From the NCBI GenBank assembly GCA_005779345.1, contig SXJQ01000087.1:1-38341 (forward strand): a stretch of DNA of 38,341 bases. Reading direction: 5' to 3'. The position numbers and the translations under genes were made by a program. Origin of the DNA: Actinomycetota bacterium. GTDB taxonomy: Bacteria > Actinomycetota > Acidimicrobiia > IMCC26256 > PALSA-610. This document shows, in pieces, positions 1 through 8,162 of the stretch; the stretch's first letter is position 1, and every line of letters starts with the position of its first letter. The notes under the pieces are model-generated. The model was not told the DNA's origin, ran no database searches, and saw nothing but the letters and a program-made list of their open reading frames with translations.

Positions 1-2
1 GG

Positions 3-1124
3 GTCGGCGGTGACGAGTTCGCCGTCGTCATGGCCGACCGGCCGGTGGGCGAGATCGCCGCCGTCGCCGAGCGGCTGCTCGAGGCGATGCGTACTCCCGT
101 CGCACTCGGCGACGGTCACGAGGTCGTCGCGTCGGTGAGCATCGGCGTCGCGATCGCGGTCGACGGCGACGACGCGGAGGCGCTGTTCCGCAAGTCGGGT
201 CTCGCCCTGACGCGGGCGAAGGCGCGCGGCCGGGCACGGGTCGAGTGGTTCGACGACGAGATGCGGGCGACGATCGAAGCGCGCGCGGAGATCGAGACCG
301 CGCTCCGCCACGCGATCGAGGCGGCCCGGCCGGGGGCGAGCGAGCTCGAACTCTGGTATCAGCCGATCGTCGACCTCGAAGCGGGTCGCGTGCGCGGCTT
401 CGAGGCGCTCATCCGTTGGCGTCGCGACGGCGAGATCGTCGCCCCCGCGGAGTTCGTCGCCATCGCCGAGGAAACCGGGCTCATCGTGCCGCTCGGCGAC
501 TGGATCCTGAAGGAGGCCGCGGCGCAAGCCGGGCGTTGGCAGCGGATGTTCGCCGACCGACCTCCGACGGTGGCCGTGAACGTCTCGGGCAGTCAGCTCG
601 CCGGCGGCGGCCTTCCCGGCCGCCTGCGTGCGGCGATCACGGCGCACCGCCTCGACCCCGCGCACCTCACGATCGAGCTCACCGAGTCGGTACTCCTCGA
701 CGACATCGACCGAGCGCGCGCCACGCTCGACGAGCTGAAGCAGCTCGGTGTCAATCTCGCGATCGACGACTTCGGTACCGGATACTCCTCGCTCACGTAC
801 CTCCGCCAATTTCCGATCGACGTCGTCAAGGTCGATCGATCGTTCGTCGGCCACCTCGGCGAGGACGAGCAAGACTCGGCGATCGTCGCCGCGGTCATCG
901 CGATGGCGCACGCCCTCGGCAAGCGCGTCGTGTGTGAGGGGATCGAGTCCGCCGAGCAGGTCGCCGGGTTGTTGATGCTCGGCGCCGACGACGGTCAGGG
1001 CTGGTTCTTCGCCAAGGCGCTTCCCGTCGACGAGGCGACCAAAATGTACGCGAACGGTATCGCCGTGAACGGCAGCGACCGCTCGGCGCCTCAGAGCACG
1101 AGATCGGCGAGCGCGGCGAGGTGA
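3..1124 (+). CDS. GGDEF-EAL cyclic-di-GMP signalling protein, 5' end cut by window
   Basis: The frame is open from the window edge. The GGDEF signature is encoded at 6-20, so the visible part is the end of a diguanylate cyclase domain followed by a complete EAL phosphodiesterase domain. The EAL motif (FEALIRW) is at 399-419. The other metal and substrate positions also look intact: VAVNVSG, ELTES, IDDFGTGYSS, VKVDRSF, CEGIES and a GQGWFF version of the usual GQGY. Both the GGDEF and EAL signatures are canonical, so the protein may make or degrade c-di-GMP. N-terminal sensor domains, if any, lie outside the window. The last 34 bases overlap the 3' end of the convergent acyl-CoA dehydrogenase gene. 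A PilZ c-di-GMP receptor gene lies 9.5 kb downstream. Confidence 0.95.
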   Translation, partial: VGGDEFAVVMADRPVGEIAAVAERLLEAMRTPVALGDGHEVVASVSIGVAIAVDGDDAEALFRKSGLALTRAKARGRARVEWFDDEMRATIEARAEIETALRHAIEAARPGASELELWYQPIVDLEAGRVRGFEALIRWRRDGEIVAPAEFVAIAEETGLIVPLGDWILKEAAAQAGRWQRMFADRPPTVAVNVSGSQLAGGGLPGRLRAAITAHRLDPAHLTIELTESVLLDDIDRARATLDELKQLGVNLAIDDFGTGYSSLTYLRQFPIDVVKVDRSFVGHLGEDEQDSAIVAAVIAMAHALGKRVVCEGIESAEQVAGLLMLGADDGQGWFFAKALPVDEATKMYANGIAVNGSDRSAPQSTRSASAAR

Positions 1125-2209
1125 TCGTCGGCGGTGCCGAGCAAGGCACCCGCGGTCACGAGACGCTTGTAGTACAGGTGGATGTCGTGCTCCCAGGTGA
1201 AGCCGACGCCGCCGAACACCTGGATCGCGGTCGCGCCGAGACGCGGGAGTTCCTCGGCTGCGAACGCTGCGGCCATCATCGCCGCGCGTCGGCCCTCTGC
1301 CGGTTCGGCCGCGTCGAGTGCCCAGCACGCGTAGTAGCCGGCGGCGCGTGCGAGCTCGAGTGCCCGGAGCATGTCGGCGCACAGGTGTTGCACGGCCTGG
1401 AACGAACCGATCGGCCGGTCGAACGCGATCCGTGTCTTCGCATAGTCGACCGCGAGTTCGAGCGCGCGGGCGGCCGCGCCCACCGCGTCGACGACGAGCG
1501 CGGTCGACATCCGGTCGAGAGTCGCCGTGATGCCGGCCTCCGCCGCACCGGTGTCGTGACCGAGTCGCGTTGCCGGCGCGTCGTCGAAGATGACCGTGCC
1601 GGTGGTGCGCGCACCATCGATACCCGGTGAATCGGTCACAGTCACGGTCGGACCCCGGCGGCACGCGTAGGCGCCGATCTCGCCGGAGGGACCGGCCGCG
1701 ACGACGAGGAACAGGTCTGCGACGGCCGCGTCGAGCACGTGCACCTTCGTCCCGCTGATGCGGGGGTCGCCAGTGGTCGAGGGCGTCGCGGTGGTAGCTG
1801 GCGTCGACCAGTCGGTGCGGCGCCCGGGCTCGAACGCGGCGAGGGTCGCGACCTGCGTACCCTCGGCGAGCGTCGCCAGGAGGGCGGCGCGGTCCGACGC
1901 GTTCCCGATCGCGTCGACGAGCGAGATCGCTCCGATCGCCGACGCGAGGTACGGCCCGGGGTACACGGCGCGCCCGCATTCCTCGAGCACCACTGCGGCG
2001 TCGACGAGACCCATGCCGGCCCCACCGTGCTCCTCGGGGGCGAGCAGGCCGACCACACCGAGGGCGGCGAGGCCGCGCCACACCGCGTCGGCACCGACCG
2101 CGGTGCCGTAGTGCTCGCGGACGTAGCCGACGATCGGCGCGCGGTCGGCGAGGTAGCGACGCACCGAGGCGCGGAGCTGTTCCTGCTCGCTCGAGAACTC
2201 GAAATCCAT
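1091..2209 (-). CDS. Acyl-CoA dehydrogenase, FadE28/beta-like subunit
   Basis: A 372-residue flavoprotein of the acyl-CoA dehydrogenase family, which oxidises acyl-CoA to enoyl-CoA. The start is the ATG at 2209, where the family-like sequence MDFEFSSEQEQLRASVRRYL begins; the frame continues upstream only as arginine-rich noise. The C-terminal domain has the family segment TRIAFDRPIGSFQAVQHL and the ending GGVGFTWEHDIHLYYKR, typical of mycobacterial heteromeric FadE partners. Where many family members carry the helix-G glutamate (LER) this protein has LDR, while an acidic residue remains in WEHD. It is transcribed divergently from another acyl-CoA dehydrogenase across 83 bases that hold a palindromic operator. 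An alpha2beta2 partnership of the two is inferred from the family, not shown. Confidence 0.92.
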   Translation of the reverse strand: MDFEFSSEQEQLRASVRRYLADRAPIVGYVREHYGTAVGADAVWRGLAALGVVGLLAPEEHGGAGMGLVDAAVVLEECGRAVYPGPYLASAIGAISLVDAIGNASDRAALLATLAEGTQVATLAAFEPGRRTDWSTPATTATPSTTGDPRISGTKVHVLDAAVADLFLVVAAGPSGEIGAYACRRGPTVTVTDSPGIDGARTTGTVIFDDAPATRLGHDTGAAEAGITATLDRMSTALVVDAVGAAARALELAVDYAKTRIAFDRPIGSFQAVQHLCADMLRALELARAAGYYACWALDAAEPAEGRRAAMMAAAFAAEELPRLGATAIQVFGGVGFTWEHDIHLYYKRLVTAGALLGTADDHLAALADLVL

Positions 2210-2256
2210 GGCGACCGGCCGACTCCCGCGAGCGTTGGTGAGCGGCGTCGAGATTG

Positions 2257-2283
2257 CTGACGCCCGTGTCAGGAAACTACTGT
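2257..2283 (+). promoter_or_regulatory. Palindromic operator plus -10 of the acyl-CoA dehydrogenase gene at 2293
   Basis: CTGACGCCCGTGTCAG at 2257-2272 is an imperfect palindrome with perfect outer arms (CTGAC/GTCAG). It matches the palindromes at 8137, 12718 and 12799. A -10-like TACTGT follows at 2278-2283, nine bases before the ATG at 2293. This implies a near-leaderless transcript and a repressor site just upstream of the -10. It also argues against the TTG at 2254, which would lie upstream of the promoter. Confidence 0.7.
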
Positions 2284-2292
2284 CCCCGCCGC

Positions 2293-3483
2293 ATGCGACT
2301 CCAGTACGGCGACGCCGAGAACGCCTTCCGGGCCGAGCTGGTCGCCTGGCTCGCCGAGCACACGCCGCCGCGCGAGCTGCTGGAAGCGCCGCGGTTGTCG
2401 AGCGCGCACCTGCCGGACTGGGCCCGCGCCTGGCAGCGCACCTTGTTCGACGCCGGCTGGCTCGTCCCGGGTTGGCCACCCGAGTACGGCGGACGCAACG
2501 CGACCCCCGCGCAGCAGATGATCTACTTCGAAGAACTCAGCGCCCGCGAGATCCCGCGGACCCTCAACCCGCAGGCACTCGGCATCATCGCCCCGTCGAT
2601 TCGCGATTACGGGACCGACGAACAACGCGAGCGATTCGTGTTGCCGACACTGCGCGCGGAGATCGCATGGTCGCTGGGCATGAGCGAGCCGGGCGCGGGG
2701 AGCGACCTCGCGAGCCTCACGACGAAGGCCGTGGTCGACGGCGACGAGTTCGTCGTGAACGGCCAGAAGGTCTGGACGAGCGGTGCGCACCACAGCGACT
2801 GGTGCCTCTGCTTCGTCCGCACCGACCCCGACGCGCCGAAGCACAAGGGGATCAGCGCGCTCATCATCGATATGACCTCGCCGGGGATCGAGTGCCGGCC
2901 GTTCGCGGAGCTGTCTGAACCCGACTTCACCGACTTCAACGAGGTGTTCTTCACCGACGTGCGCGTGCCGCGGGCGAACCTGCTCGGGGCGATGAATGCG
3001 GGGTGGCCGATCACCCAGGGTTCGCTCGCGCACGAGCGGGCGATGCTGTGGATCGACTACGCGTACCTCGTGCAACGCGCCGTGCGGGCGATGCAGTCGC
3101 TCGCCGATCGGCGTGGCCCCGACGGTGGGCGGCTCGGTGACGATGCCCACTTCCGCGATGTGCTCGCCGGGTACTACGTCGACTCGGTGGCGCTCATGGC
3201 GATGGGGTATCGCGGGTTCTCCAAGTTCATGGCCGGCAAGAGCAACCCCGAACACTCGTTGCTGAAGCTCTACGGCTCCGAGACGATGCAGCAGTGCCTC
3301 CTCGCGGCCGTCGAGTTCCTCGGCCCCGAGGCGCTCGACCGCGATGTCGCGGGTCCGCGCATGTGGCGCGAGGGCGGTTGGTCGGTCCAGTACCTCCGAA
3401 GTTTCAGCGGCACGATCCCGGGCGGGACGAGCGAGATCCAGCGCAACATCATCGCCGAGCGTGTCCTCGGTCTCCCGCGCTGA
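2293..3483 (+). CDS. Acyl-CoA dehydrogenase, catalytic-type subunit
   Basis: A 396-residue acyl-CoA dehydrogenase of normal family length. The FAD and substrate segment reads WSLGMSEPGAGSDLASLTTKA, followed by the NGQKVWTSGAHHSDW strand region. Near residue 248 the sequence LAHERAML places a glutamate where isovaleryl-CoA-type and mycobacterial ChsE-type enzymes have their catalytic base. The C-terminal motif is PGGTSEIQRNIIAERVLGLPR, with glycine where MCAD-type enzymes have the catalytic glutamate. ATG 2293 is preferred over the upstream TTG at 2254 because operator and -10 lie between them. The divergent neighbour at 1091-2209 is a plausible partner subunit. The acyl substrate cannot be named; the ligase and F420-type oxidoreductase nearby suggest a branched, cyclic or steroid-like acid. 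Confidence 0.93.
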   Translation: MRLQYGDAENAFRAELVAWLAEHTPPRELLEAPRLSSAHLPDWARAWQRTLFDAGWLVPGWPPEYGGRNATPAQQMIYFEELSAREIPRTLNPQALGIIAPSIRDYGTDEQRERFVLPTLRAEIAWSLGMSEPGAGSDLASLTTKAVVDGDEFVVNGQKVWTSGAHHSDWCLCFVRTDPDAPKHKGISALIIDMTSPGIECRPFAELSEPDFTDFNEVFFTDVRVPRANLLGAMNAGWPITQGSLAHERAMLWIDYAYLVQRAVRAMQSLADRRGPDGGRLGDDAHFRDVLAGYYVDSVALMAMGYRGFSKFMAGKSNPEHSLLKLYGSETMQQCLLAAVEFLGPEALDRDVAGPRMWREGGWSVQYLRSFSGTIPGGTSEIQRNIIAERVLGLPR

Positions 3484-3529
3484 ACGAGCCATTGCGCGGC
3501 GTGAGCGCACGGGTCGGGAGAGGGTGGGT

Positions 3530-4213
3530 TCAGCGTGTCGGCCGCTCGGCGAGCGCTCGGCGCACCGCTGCGACGACCGCCCCTGCTGCCTCGAGGGGCA
3601 AGTAGTGGCCGGCGTCGGCGACCTCGACGTAATGGCCGTCGCGCAGGCTCGCCGCGAGTGTCGCGCCGCGACCTGGCGTGCGGTCGTGCTCGCCGCTCAT
3701 CACGAGCACGCGCCCGGGCCAATCGCGCAGGAACGCCTCGCGATCGAGGCGTGTGTGGAAGGCGTGCACGCCGCGCATGATCGCTGCGATCGGATGGGCG
3801 GCGGCGATGCGCCGCGCACGATCGACCGTGGTCGCGTCGGCGGACGGCCCGAACAGTGGCTCCCAGAATTCGGGCCACGCTCTGTCGATACCCTCCGTCG
3901 CGAGGAGTTCGAGAGCGCGAGCGCGGAGGGCCGGCTCGGGTCGGTGCCCCGGCTTCGCCCCGAGGAGCACGAGCAACTCGACCCGATCCGGGACCATGCG
4001 GGCCATCTCGACGGCCACCGAACCGCCGATGGAGTTGCCGACGATCGTCACGGGTCCGTCGGGGAGCGACTCGACGATCGATCGGGCCCACTCCTCGACG
4101 CTGTCGCCGAGGCCGTACAGCGTGGGCGCGATCACGTCGCCGTCGAACGCATCTCGGAATCCGTCCCACATCGATGCGTCGAGCGGGAGTGCGTGCAGCA
4201 GCACGAGTGTCAC
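3530..4213 (-). CDS. Alpha/beta hydrolase
   Basis: A 227-residue alpha/beta-hydrolase with a recognisable catalytic triad: nucleophile Ser61 in GNSIGG, Asp177 in GEHDRTP and His203 in DAGHYLPLE. An oxyanion-type HALPLD stretch is at residues 7-12. The size fits small esterases and enol-lactonases of the PcaD/RutD kind, but the substrate is unknown. The start is GTG 4213, since the homologous first strand (TLVLLHALPL) begins immediately after it. It lies 22 bases downstream of the hydantoinase A gene on the same strand and is probably the last gene of that operon, perhaps hydrolysing an ester or lactone made in the pathway. Its 3' end faces the acyl-CoA dehydrogenase gene across 46 bases. Confidence 0.9.
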   Translation of the reverse strand: MTLVLLHALPLDASMWDGFRDAFDGDVIAPTLYGLGDSVEEWARSIVESLPDGPVTIVGNSIGGSVAVEMARMVPDRVELLVLLGAKPGHRPEPALRARALELLATEGIDRAWPEFWEPLFGPSADATTVDRARRIAAAHPIAAIMRGVHAFHTRLDREAFLRDWPGRVLVMSGEHDRTPGRGATLAASLRDGHYVEVADAGHYLPLEAAGAVVAAVRRALAERPTR

Positions 4214-4235
4214 CCGCGGTGGTCCCGGTCGTGCG

Positions 4236-6308
4236 TCACGCCAGGGTCACGAGGGCGTCGCCGGTGGCGGTGATCGTGAGTTCGTCGTCGGGCCCAACGA
4301 CGATGCTCGTGAAGGGCGAGGTGACGATGGCAGGCCCCGTCACGGCGTCGCCGGGTGCGAGGGTGCCGAGGTCGACGATCGCGGTGTCGCGCCAGGCGCC
4401 CTCGATCCACGCCGCCCGCGTGGTCGCGGCCTCGGTCGTCGCAGGTACTGCTGTGGCGCGTACCCCGGCGGGCACCTCGATGCCGACGGCGCCGGTCGCG
4501 ATGACGCGTACGCCGCGCACGATCGGCTCTTGCGCTCGCGCCTCGATCAGGCGCGCCTCCTCGGTGCGGCGGTGGAACTCGTTCACCGCCGCCTCGACGT
4601 GCGCGGCGGTGATCGTCGTGACGTCGTGAGCGACGGGGATCGACGTGTCGAACGTCTGGCCCGGATACACGAGGTCGAGGAACCACTCCTCGCTCCGTCG
4701 TTCGGGCGCGACCCCCGCGTCGTCGAACTCGCGGTGCACCTCGGCGCGGAGTTCCTGGGTCTGGCGGTCGAGCGTCGCGGGGTCGAGGGTCTGCCACGCG
4801 CCGATCGTCGTGCGCGTGCGGTCGATCACGTGATCGGCCTGGAGCAACCCGCACGCGCTGAATCCCGATGCGAGCGCGGGCACGAGTACCCGGCGCATGC
4901 CGAGTGCGCGCGCCTGGGCGACGGCGTGCAGCCCGCCCATCCCGCCGAACGCGACGAGGTCGAGCGAGCGCGGGTCGACGCCCGCGAGGCTCAACACGCG
5001 ACGGATCGCGTCGGTCATGTGCGCCTCGACCAGCCGCACGACGTCGGCGGCGACGACCGTGGGGTCGTCGAGGCCGAGCAGCGCGCCGACCCGCGCCAAC
5101 GCTGCGCTTGCCGCGGCGGCATCGAGCCGGCTGCGGCCGCCCAAGAACGCGTCGGCGTCGAGCCGGCCGAGCGCGAGGTTCGCGTCGGTGACCGTCGGGT
5201 CGGTGCCGCCCTGCGCGTAACAGACGGGTCCGGGCTGGGCCCCGGCACTCCGCGGCCCAACGGTGAGTTGCCCTTGGTCGCTCGCGACGATCGAGCCGCC
5301 GCCTGCACCGATGGCATGGATGTCGACCATCGGGAGCGCGATGCAGTAGCGGTGCCGCCAGTTCCAGTCGGCCTTGAGCTCGGGACGCCCGTCGCGGATG
5401 AGGCAGACGTCGTAGCTCGTACCGCCCATGTCGACGCTGACGACGTCGTGCAACCCAGCAGCGCGCGCGGCACGAGCCGCGGCGACCACGCCACCGGTCG
5501 GCCCGCTGTTGATCGTCGCGACGGCACGACGTGCGATCGAGCGCGTGGTTGCGACGCCGCCGCTGCATGTCGCGACGAGGAGTTCGCGCGTGTAGCCGTG
5601 CGCTGCGAGTCGTGTCAGGAGTCGCTCGAGGTAGTCGACGATCGGCGGTCCGATATAGGCGTTGACGAGTGTGGTGCTCGTACGTTCGAACTCCGGTGGC
5701 TTGGGGAGCACCTCGTGCGACAACGATACGAGCGCGACCTCGGGGTACTCCTCGACCACGATCTCGCGGGCGCGCAGCTCGTGCACCGCGTTGCGATAGC
5801 TGTGCAGGAACACCACGGCGACACTCGTGACGCCGAAGGCGCGGAGTCGACGGACCTGGGCGCGCAGGTGTTCCTCGTCGAGTGCCGTCTCGATCTCGCC
5901 CTCGGCGGTCAGCCGCTCGCGGACCTCGAGGCGCACCCTGCGCCGGGCAATGGGTTCGGGCGGCGGGAACGTCGGGTCCCAGATGTCTTCCTTGAAGCAG
6001 CGCCGGAATTCGATCTCGTCGCGGAAGCCCTCGGTGACGAGCAGCCCGGTGGGAGCGCCGCGCATCTCGATCATCGCGTTGTCGGCCGTCGTGGTGCCGT
6101 GCACGATTCGCGTGGTGGCGGCCAACAGCGACTCGAGCGAACCTGCGCCGAGCACGTCGGTCAGGCGAAGGAGTCCGTCGAGCACGCCCTCGCTCTGGTC
6201 GTGGGGTGTGGTCGGGGTCTTCTCCAACACGACCGTGCCGTCGTCGCCGACCGCGACGCAGTCGGTGAACGTCCCGCCGACGTCGAGTCCGATCTCGTAG
6301 CGGGTCAT
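4236..6308 (-). CDS. hyuA: Hydantoinase/oxoprolinase subunit A (HyuA-like)
   Basis: A 690-residue member of the hydantoinase A / 5-oxoprolinase family, ATP-using enzymes that open cyclic imides and lactams or carboxylate ketones together with a B subunit. An ASKHA-type phosphate loop, GLDVGGTFTDC, is at residues 7-17. Further family segments are GTTTADNAMIEMRG, NSGPTGGVVAA, VDMGGTSYDVCLI and IGAGGGSIV followed by PGPVCYAQGG. The start is ATG 6308, which overlaps the TGA of the B subunit as ATGA; the frame continues upstream only inside the B gene and is not used. The true substrate (hydantoin, oxoproline, acetone or another) cannot be read from sequence. The nearby CoA ligase and hydrolase suggest a ring-opening step in a catabolic route. 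The symbol denotes family only. Confidence 0.93.
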   Translation of the reverse strand: MTRYEIGLDVGGTFTDCVAVGDDGTVVLEKTPTTPHDQSEGVLDGLLRLTDVLGAGSLESLLAATTRIVHGTTTADNAMIEMRGAPTGLLVTEGFRDEIEFRRCFKEDIWDPTFPPPEPIARRRVRLEVRERLTAEGEIETALDEEHLRAQVRRLRAFGVTSVAVVFLHSYRNAVHELRAREIVVEEYPEVALVSLSHEVLPKPPEFERTSTTLVNAYIGPPIVDYLERLLTRLAAHGYTRELLVATCSGGVATTRSIARRAVATINSGPTGGVVAAARAARAAGLHDVVSVDMGGTSYDVCLIRDGRPELKADWNWRHRYCIALPMVDIHAIGAGGGSIVASDQGQLTVGPRSAGAQPGPVCYAQGGTDPTVTDANLALGRLDADAFLGGRSRLDAAAASAALARVGALLGLDDPTVVAADVVRLVEAHMTDAIRRVLSLAGVDPRSLDLVAFGGMGGLHAVAQARALGMRRVLVPALASGFSACGLLQADHVIDRTRTTIGAWQTLDPATLDRQTQELRAEVHREFDDAGVAPERRSEEWFLDLVYPGQTFDTSIPVAHDVTTITAAHVEAAVNEFHRRTEEARLIEARAQEPIVRGVRVIATGAVGIEVPAGVRATAVPATTEAATTRAAWIEGAWRDTAIVDLGTLAPGDAVTGPAIVTSPFTSIVVGPDDELTITATGDALVTLA

Positions 6309-8143
6309 CCGCGCGCAGCTCCTGGCCGTGCCGACCGGAGTCGTGCGGTCGTCTCGTGATCGATCGCGAGGTCCATGGCTTCGAGCGATCCGGTGATCGC
6401 CACCCCGTAGTCGCGCGCGGCTCCCTCGATCGACACGTACTCGTCCCACACGTCGTCGAGCACCGCTGCCGGATCGCGCAGGAACGGATCGCCCCATCCG
6501 CCACCGCCGCCGAAGTCGTAGACGAGTTGCTCGCCCGTGGCGAGGAGGTGACGGGCGACCGTCGGCGCGACTTCGACCTCGTGGTCGGTCCCGGCCGCGA
6601 GTACCACACGATCCGGCGCGCCGTTGCGGCCACCGGCGATCCCGGGATGGGTGTGGATGCGGTTCACGACGTACTGATTGACATAGGTCGGGGTCCGCAC
6701 CTCCTTGACGAAATGCGAGCCGCACGCCCCGCGCCACTCGCCGGCGCCGGCCGAGTCGGTGCGGTAGGCGCGACCGCGCAGGAAGTGGGGGAAGAGCACC
6801 TCGTTCAGTTCGGCGCTCGCCTTGATGAGGTTGCCGTTGCTCGCGGCGAGCGCGCCCCAGCCGTCGACGCCGCGGACGCCGTTCACCCAGCCGGCGTTGA
6901 CCTCGCCGCCATGGTCGAAGAACGGTCGGCCCGTGCGCGGGTCGAGGTCGCCCCACATCTGGCGCGGGGCGCCGTACTTGTACGTCTGCGGTGCGCATCG
7001 TTCGGGGATGATCTGCGACATCGCGATCGCGATCGCATCACTCACCTCCACGCCGGGATGGTGGGTCCCCGCGCTCACGGGTTTGCCGACCGGCGGGTTG
7101 ACGCACGTGCCCTCCGGGACCCGCAGATCGATGCAGTCGAAGAAGCCCTCGTTCTTGGGGATCGTCGGGTCGACCATCGATGCGAGCTGGGCGATCGTGT
7201 TGCCGCGCGTGTTGCCGTAGGTGCTCCACGCGTTGATGTGCGGTCGGTCGTCGCTCCCCGCGAAGTCGACGACGAGTCGATCGCCGGCGACCGTCACCGC
7301 GACATGCACGTGGATGTCGGGGTTGCCCGCGGGATCGGCGTCGACGTAGACGTCGGCCTCGTAGGTACCGTCGGGCCACTCGTCGATCGCGGCGGAGAAG
7401 CGGCGGCGCGCTTCGCCGATCGTGTGGTCGATCGCCGCGCGGACGACATCGGCCCCGTGTTCGCTCGCGATCTCACCGAGGCGCCGTACGCCGAGCTGGG
7501 CGGCCCCGATCTGCGCGCGCAGGTCGCCGATGAAGCCGTCGAGGCGGTTGTTCGCCCGCATGGTGAGCACGACATCGCGACGCTCGACGCCACGGTCGAT
7601 GATCTTGAGGAGGGGATAGCGCGTCCCCTCGCTCCAGATATCGGTCGCGAACACGTTGTAGCCGCCCGCGAGCGCGCCGCCGGTGTCACCGTGGTGACAC
7701 TGGATCGACGCAATGACCAACAGCTCGCCGCGATCGTCGAACACCGGCGCGAACACGTTGAAATCCGGGAGGTGTCCGCCGCCGTTGTACGGGTCGTTGG
7801 CGACGATCACGTCGCCGGGCGCGAGTTCGTCGCCGAAGAAGTCGAGGGCGAGCCGTACCGGCAGCGTGCTCGACAACATGAACTGCGGGATCCCGACGCT
7901 CAGGGCGGCGAGCCGGCCGGCGGCGTCGAGGATGGTGGCGTTCCGTTCGTTGCTCTGGTTCAGGATCGGCGTCGTCGCCGTGCGCGACACGTAGGTCGCC
8001 ATCTCGAAGCACACGGTTTCGAATCCCGACCGGATCACCTCGGCGACGATCGCTCCGGTCGGGCCGGTCGGGCCGGTCGCTCCGGCGGCTCCGGTCGGGC
8101 CGGTCGAGTTGGTGGAGCCGGCGGGCGCACGCGGACCTGACAT
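6305..8143 (-). CDS. hyuB: Hydantoinase/oxoprolinase subunit B (HyuB-like) with collagen-like N terminus
   Basis: A 612-residue partner of the A subunit. Conserved hydantoinase B segments include VIVANDPYNGGGHLPDFNVF, CHHGDTGG, AGTHHPGVEVSDA and a C-terminal FGGGGGWGDPF. The usual domain start (here AEVIRSGFETVCFEMATYVSRTA) begins only near residue 34. Before it lies a Gly-X-Y tract of about six triplets (GPT, GAA, GAT, GPT, GPT, GAI), which is unusual. ATG 8143 is chosen because a -10-like TATTGT on this strand ends exactly seven bases before it, implying leaderless translation, and no alternative start precedes the conserved domain. The gene is coupled to hyuA by an ATGA overlap, and its start lies inside the shared palindrome at 8137-8152. 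Confidence 0.92.
   Translation of the reverse strand: MSGPRAPAGSTNSTGPTGAAGATGPTGPTGAIVAEVIRSGFETVCFEMATYVSRTATTPILNQSNERNATILDAAGRLAALSVGIPQFMLSSTLPVRLALDFFGDELAPGDVIVANDPYNGGGHLPDFNVFAPVFDDRGELLVIASIQCHHGDTGGALAGGYNVFATDIWSEGTRYPLLKIIDRGVERRDVVLTMRANNRLDGFIGDLRAQIGAAQLGVRRLGEIASEHGADVVRAAIDHTIGEARRRFSAAIDEWPDGTYEADVYVDADPAGNPDIHVHVAVTVAGDRLVVDFAGSDDRPHINAWSTYGNTRGNTIAQLASMVDPTIPKNEGFFDCIDLRVPEGTCVNPPVGKPVSAGTHHPGVEVSDAIAIAMSQIIPERCAPQTYKYGAPRQMWGDLDPRTGRPFFDHGGEVNAGWVNGVRGVDGWGALAASNGNLIKASAELNEVLFPHFLRGRAYRTDSAGAGEWRGACGSHFVKEVRTPTYVNQYVVNRIHTHPGIAGGRNGAPDRVVLAAGTDHEVEVAPTVARHLLATGEQLVYDFGGGGGWGDPFLRDPAAVLDDVWDEYVSIEGAARDYGVAITGSLEAMDLAIDHETTARLRSARPGAARG
8053..8105. repeat. GC-rich short repeat encoding a collagen-like Gly-X-Y tract
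   Basis: Degenerate nine-base units related to GGTCGGGCC, mixed with GCTCCGGCG-type units, follow one another within the 5' end of hyuB. On the minus strand they encode GPTGAAGATGPTGPTG (about residues 15-30). The unit length preserves the reading frame, so copy-number change would only alter linker length. Confidence 0.7.
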
Positions 8144-8156
8144 GGATGTCACAATA
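8137..8156. promoter_or_regulatory. Shared palindrome with back-to-back -10 boxes for hyuB and the acyl-CoA ligase
   Basis: TGACATGGATGTCA at 8138-8151 has the same arm spacing (TGACA-N4-TGTCA) as the palindromes at 2257, 12718 and 12799. A minus-strand -10-like TATTGT occupies 8156-8151, seven bases before ATG 8143. A plus-strand CACAAT at 8150-8155 (4 of 6 to TATAAT) lies seven bases before GTG 8163. The two divergent starts are only 19 bases apart, so a protein bound here would block both promoters. Confidence 0.6.
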
Positions 8157-8162
8157 CGCATC

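Noticed and set aside
2254..2292. TTG 2254 as the start of the acyl-CoA dehydrogenase
   Set aside because: It places the operator and the -10 inside the coding region, and the added residues are not family-like. ATG 2293 fits the promoter and domain start.
3484..3529. Terminator between the convergent acyl-CoA dehydrogenase and hydrolase genes
   Set aside because: Only a very short GCGC/GCGC stem is seen in 46 bases, too weak to call.
6309..6998. N-terminal extension of the hydantoinase A frame upstream of 6308
   Set aside because: The extension is arginine-rich and overlaps the well-conserved hydantoinase B gene. The ATG at 6308 precedes the phosphate loop directly and gives the usual ATGA coupling.
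8053..8105. CRISPR-like or satellite array
   Set aside because: The units are about nine bases with no spacers and are in frame within hyuB, so it is a coding low-complexity tract.
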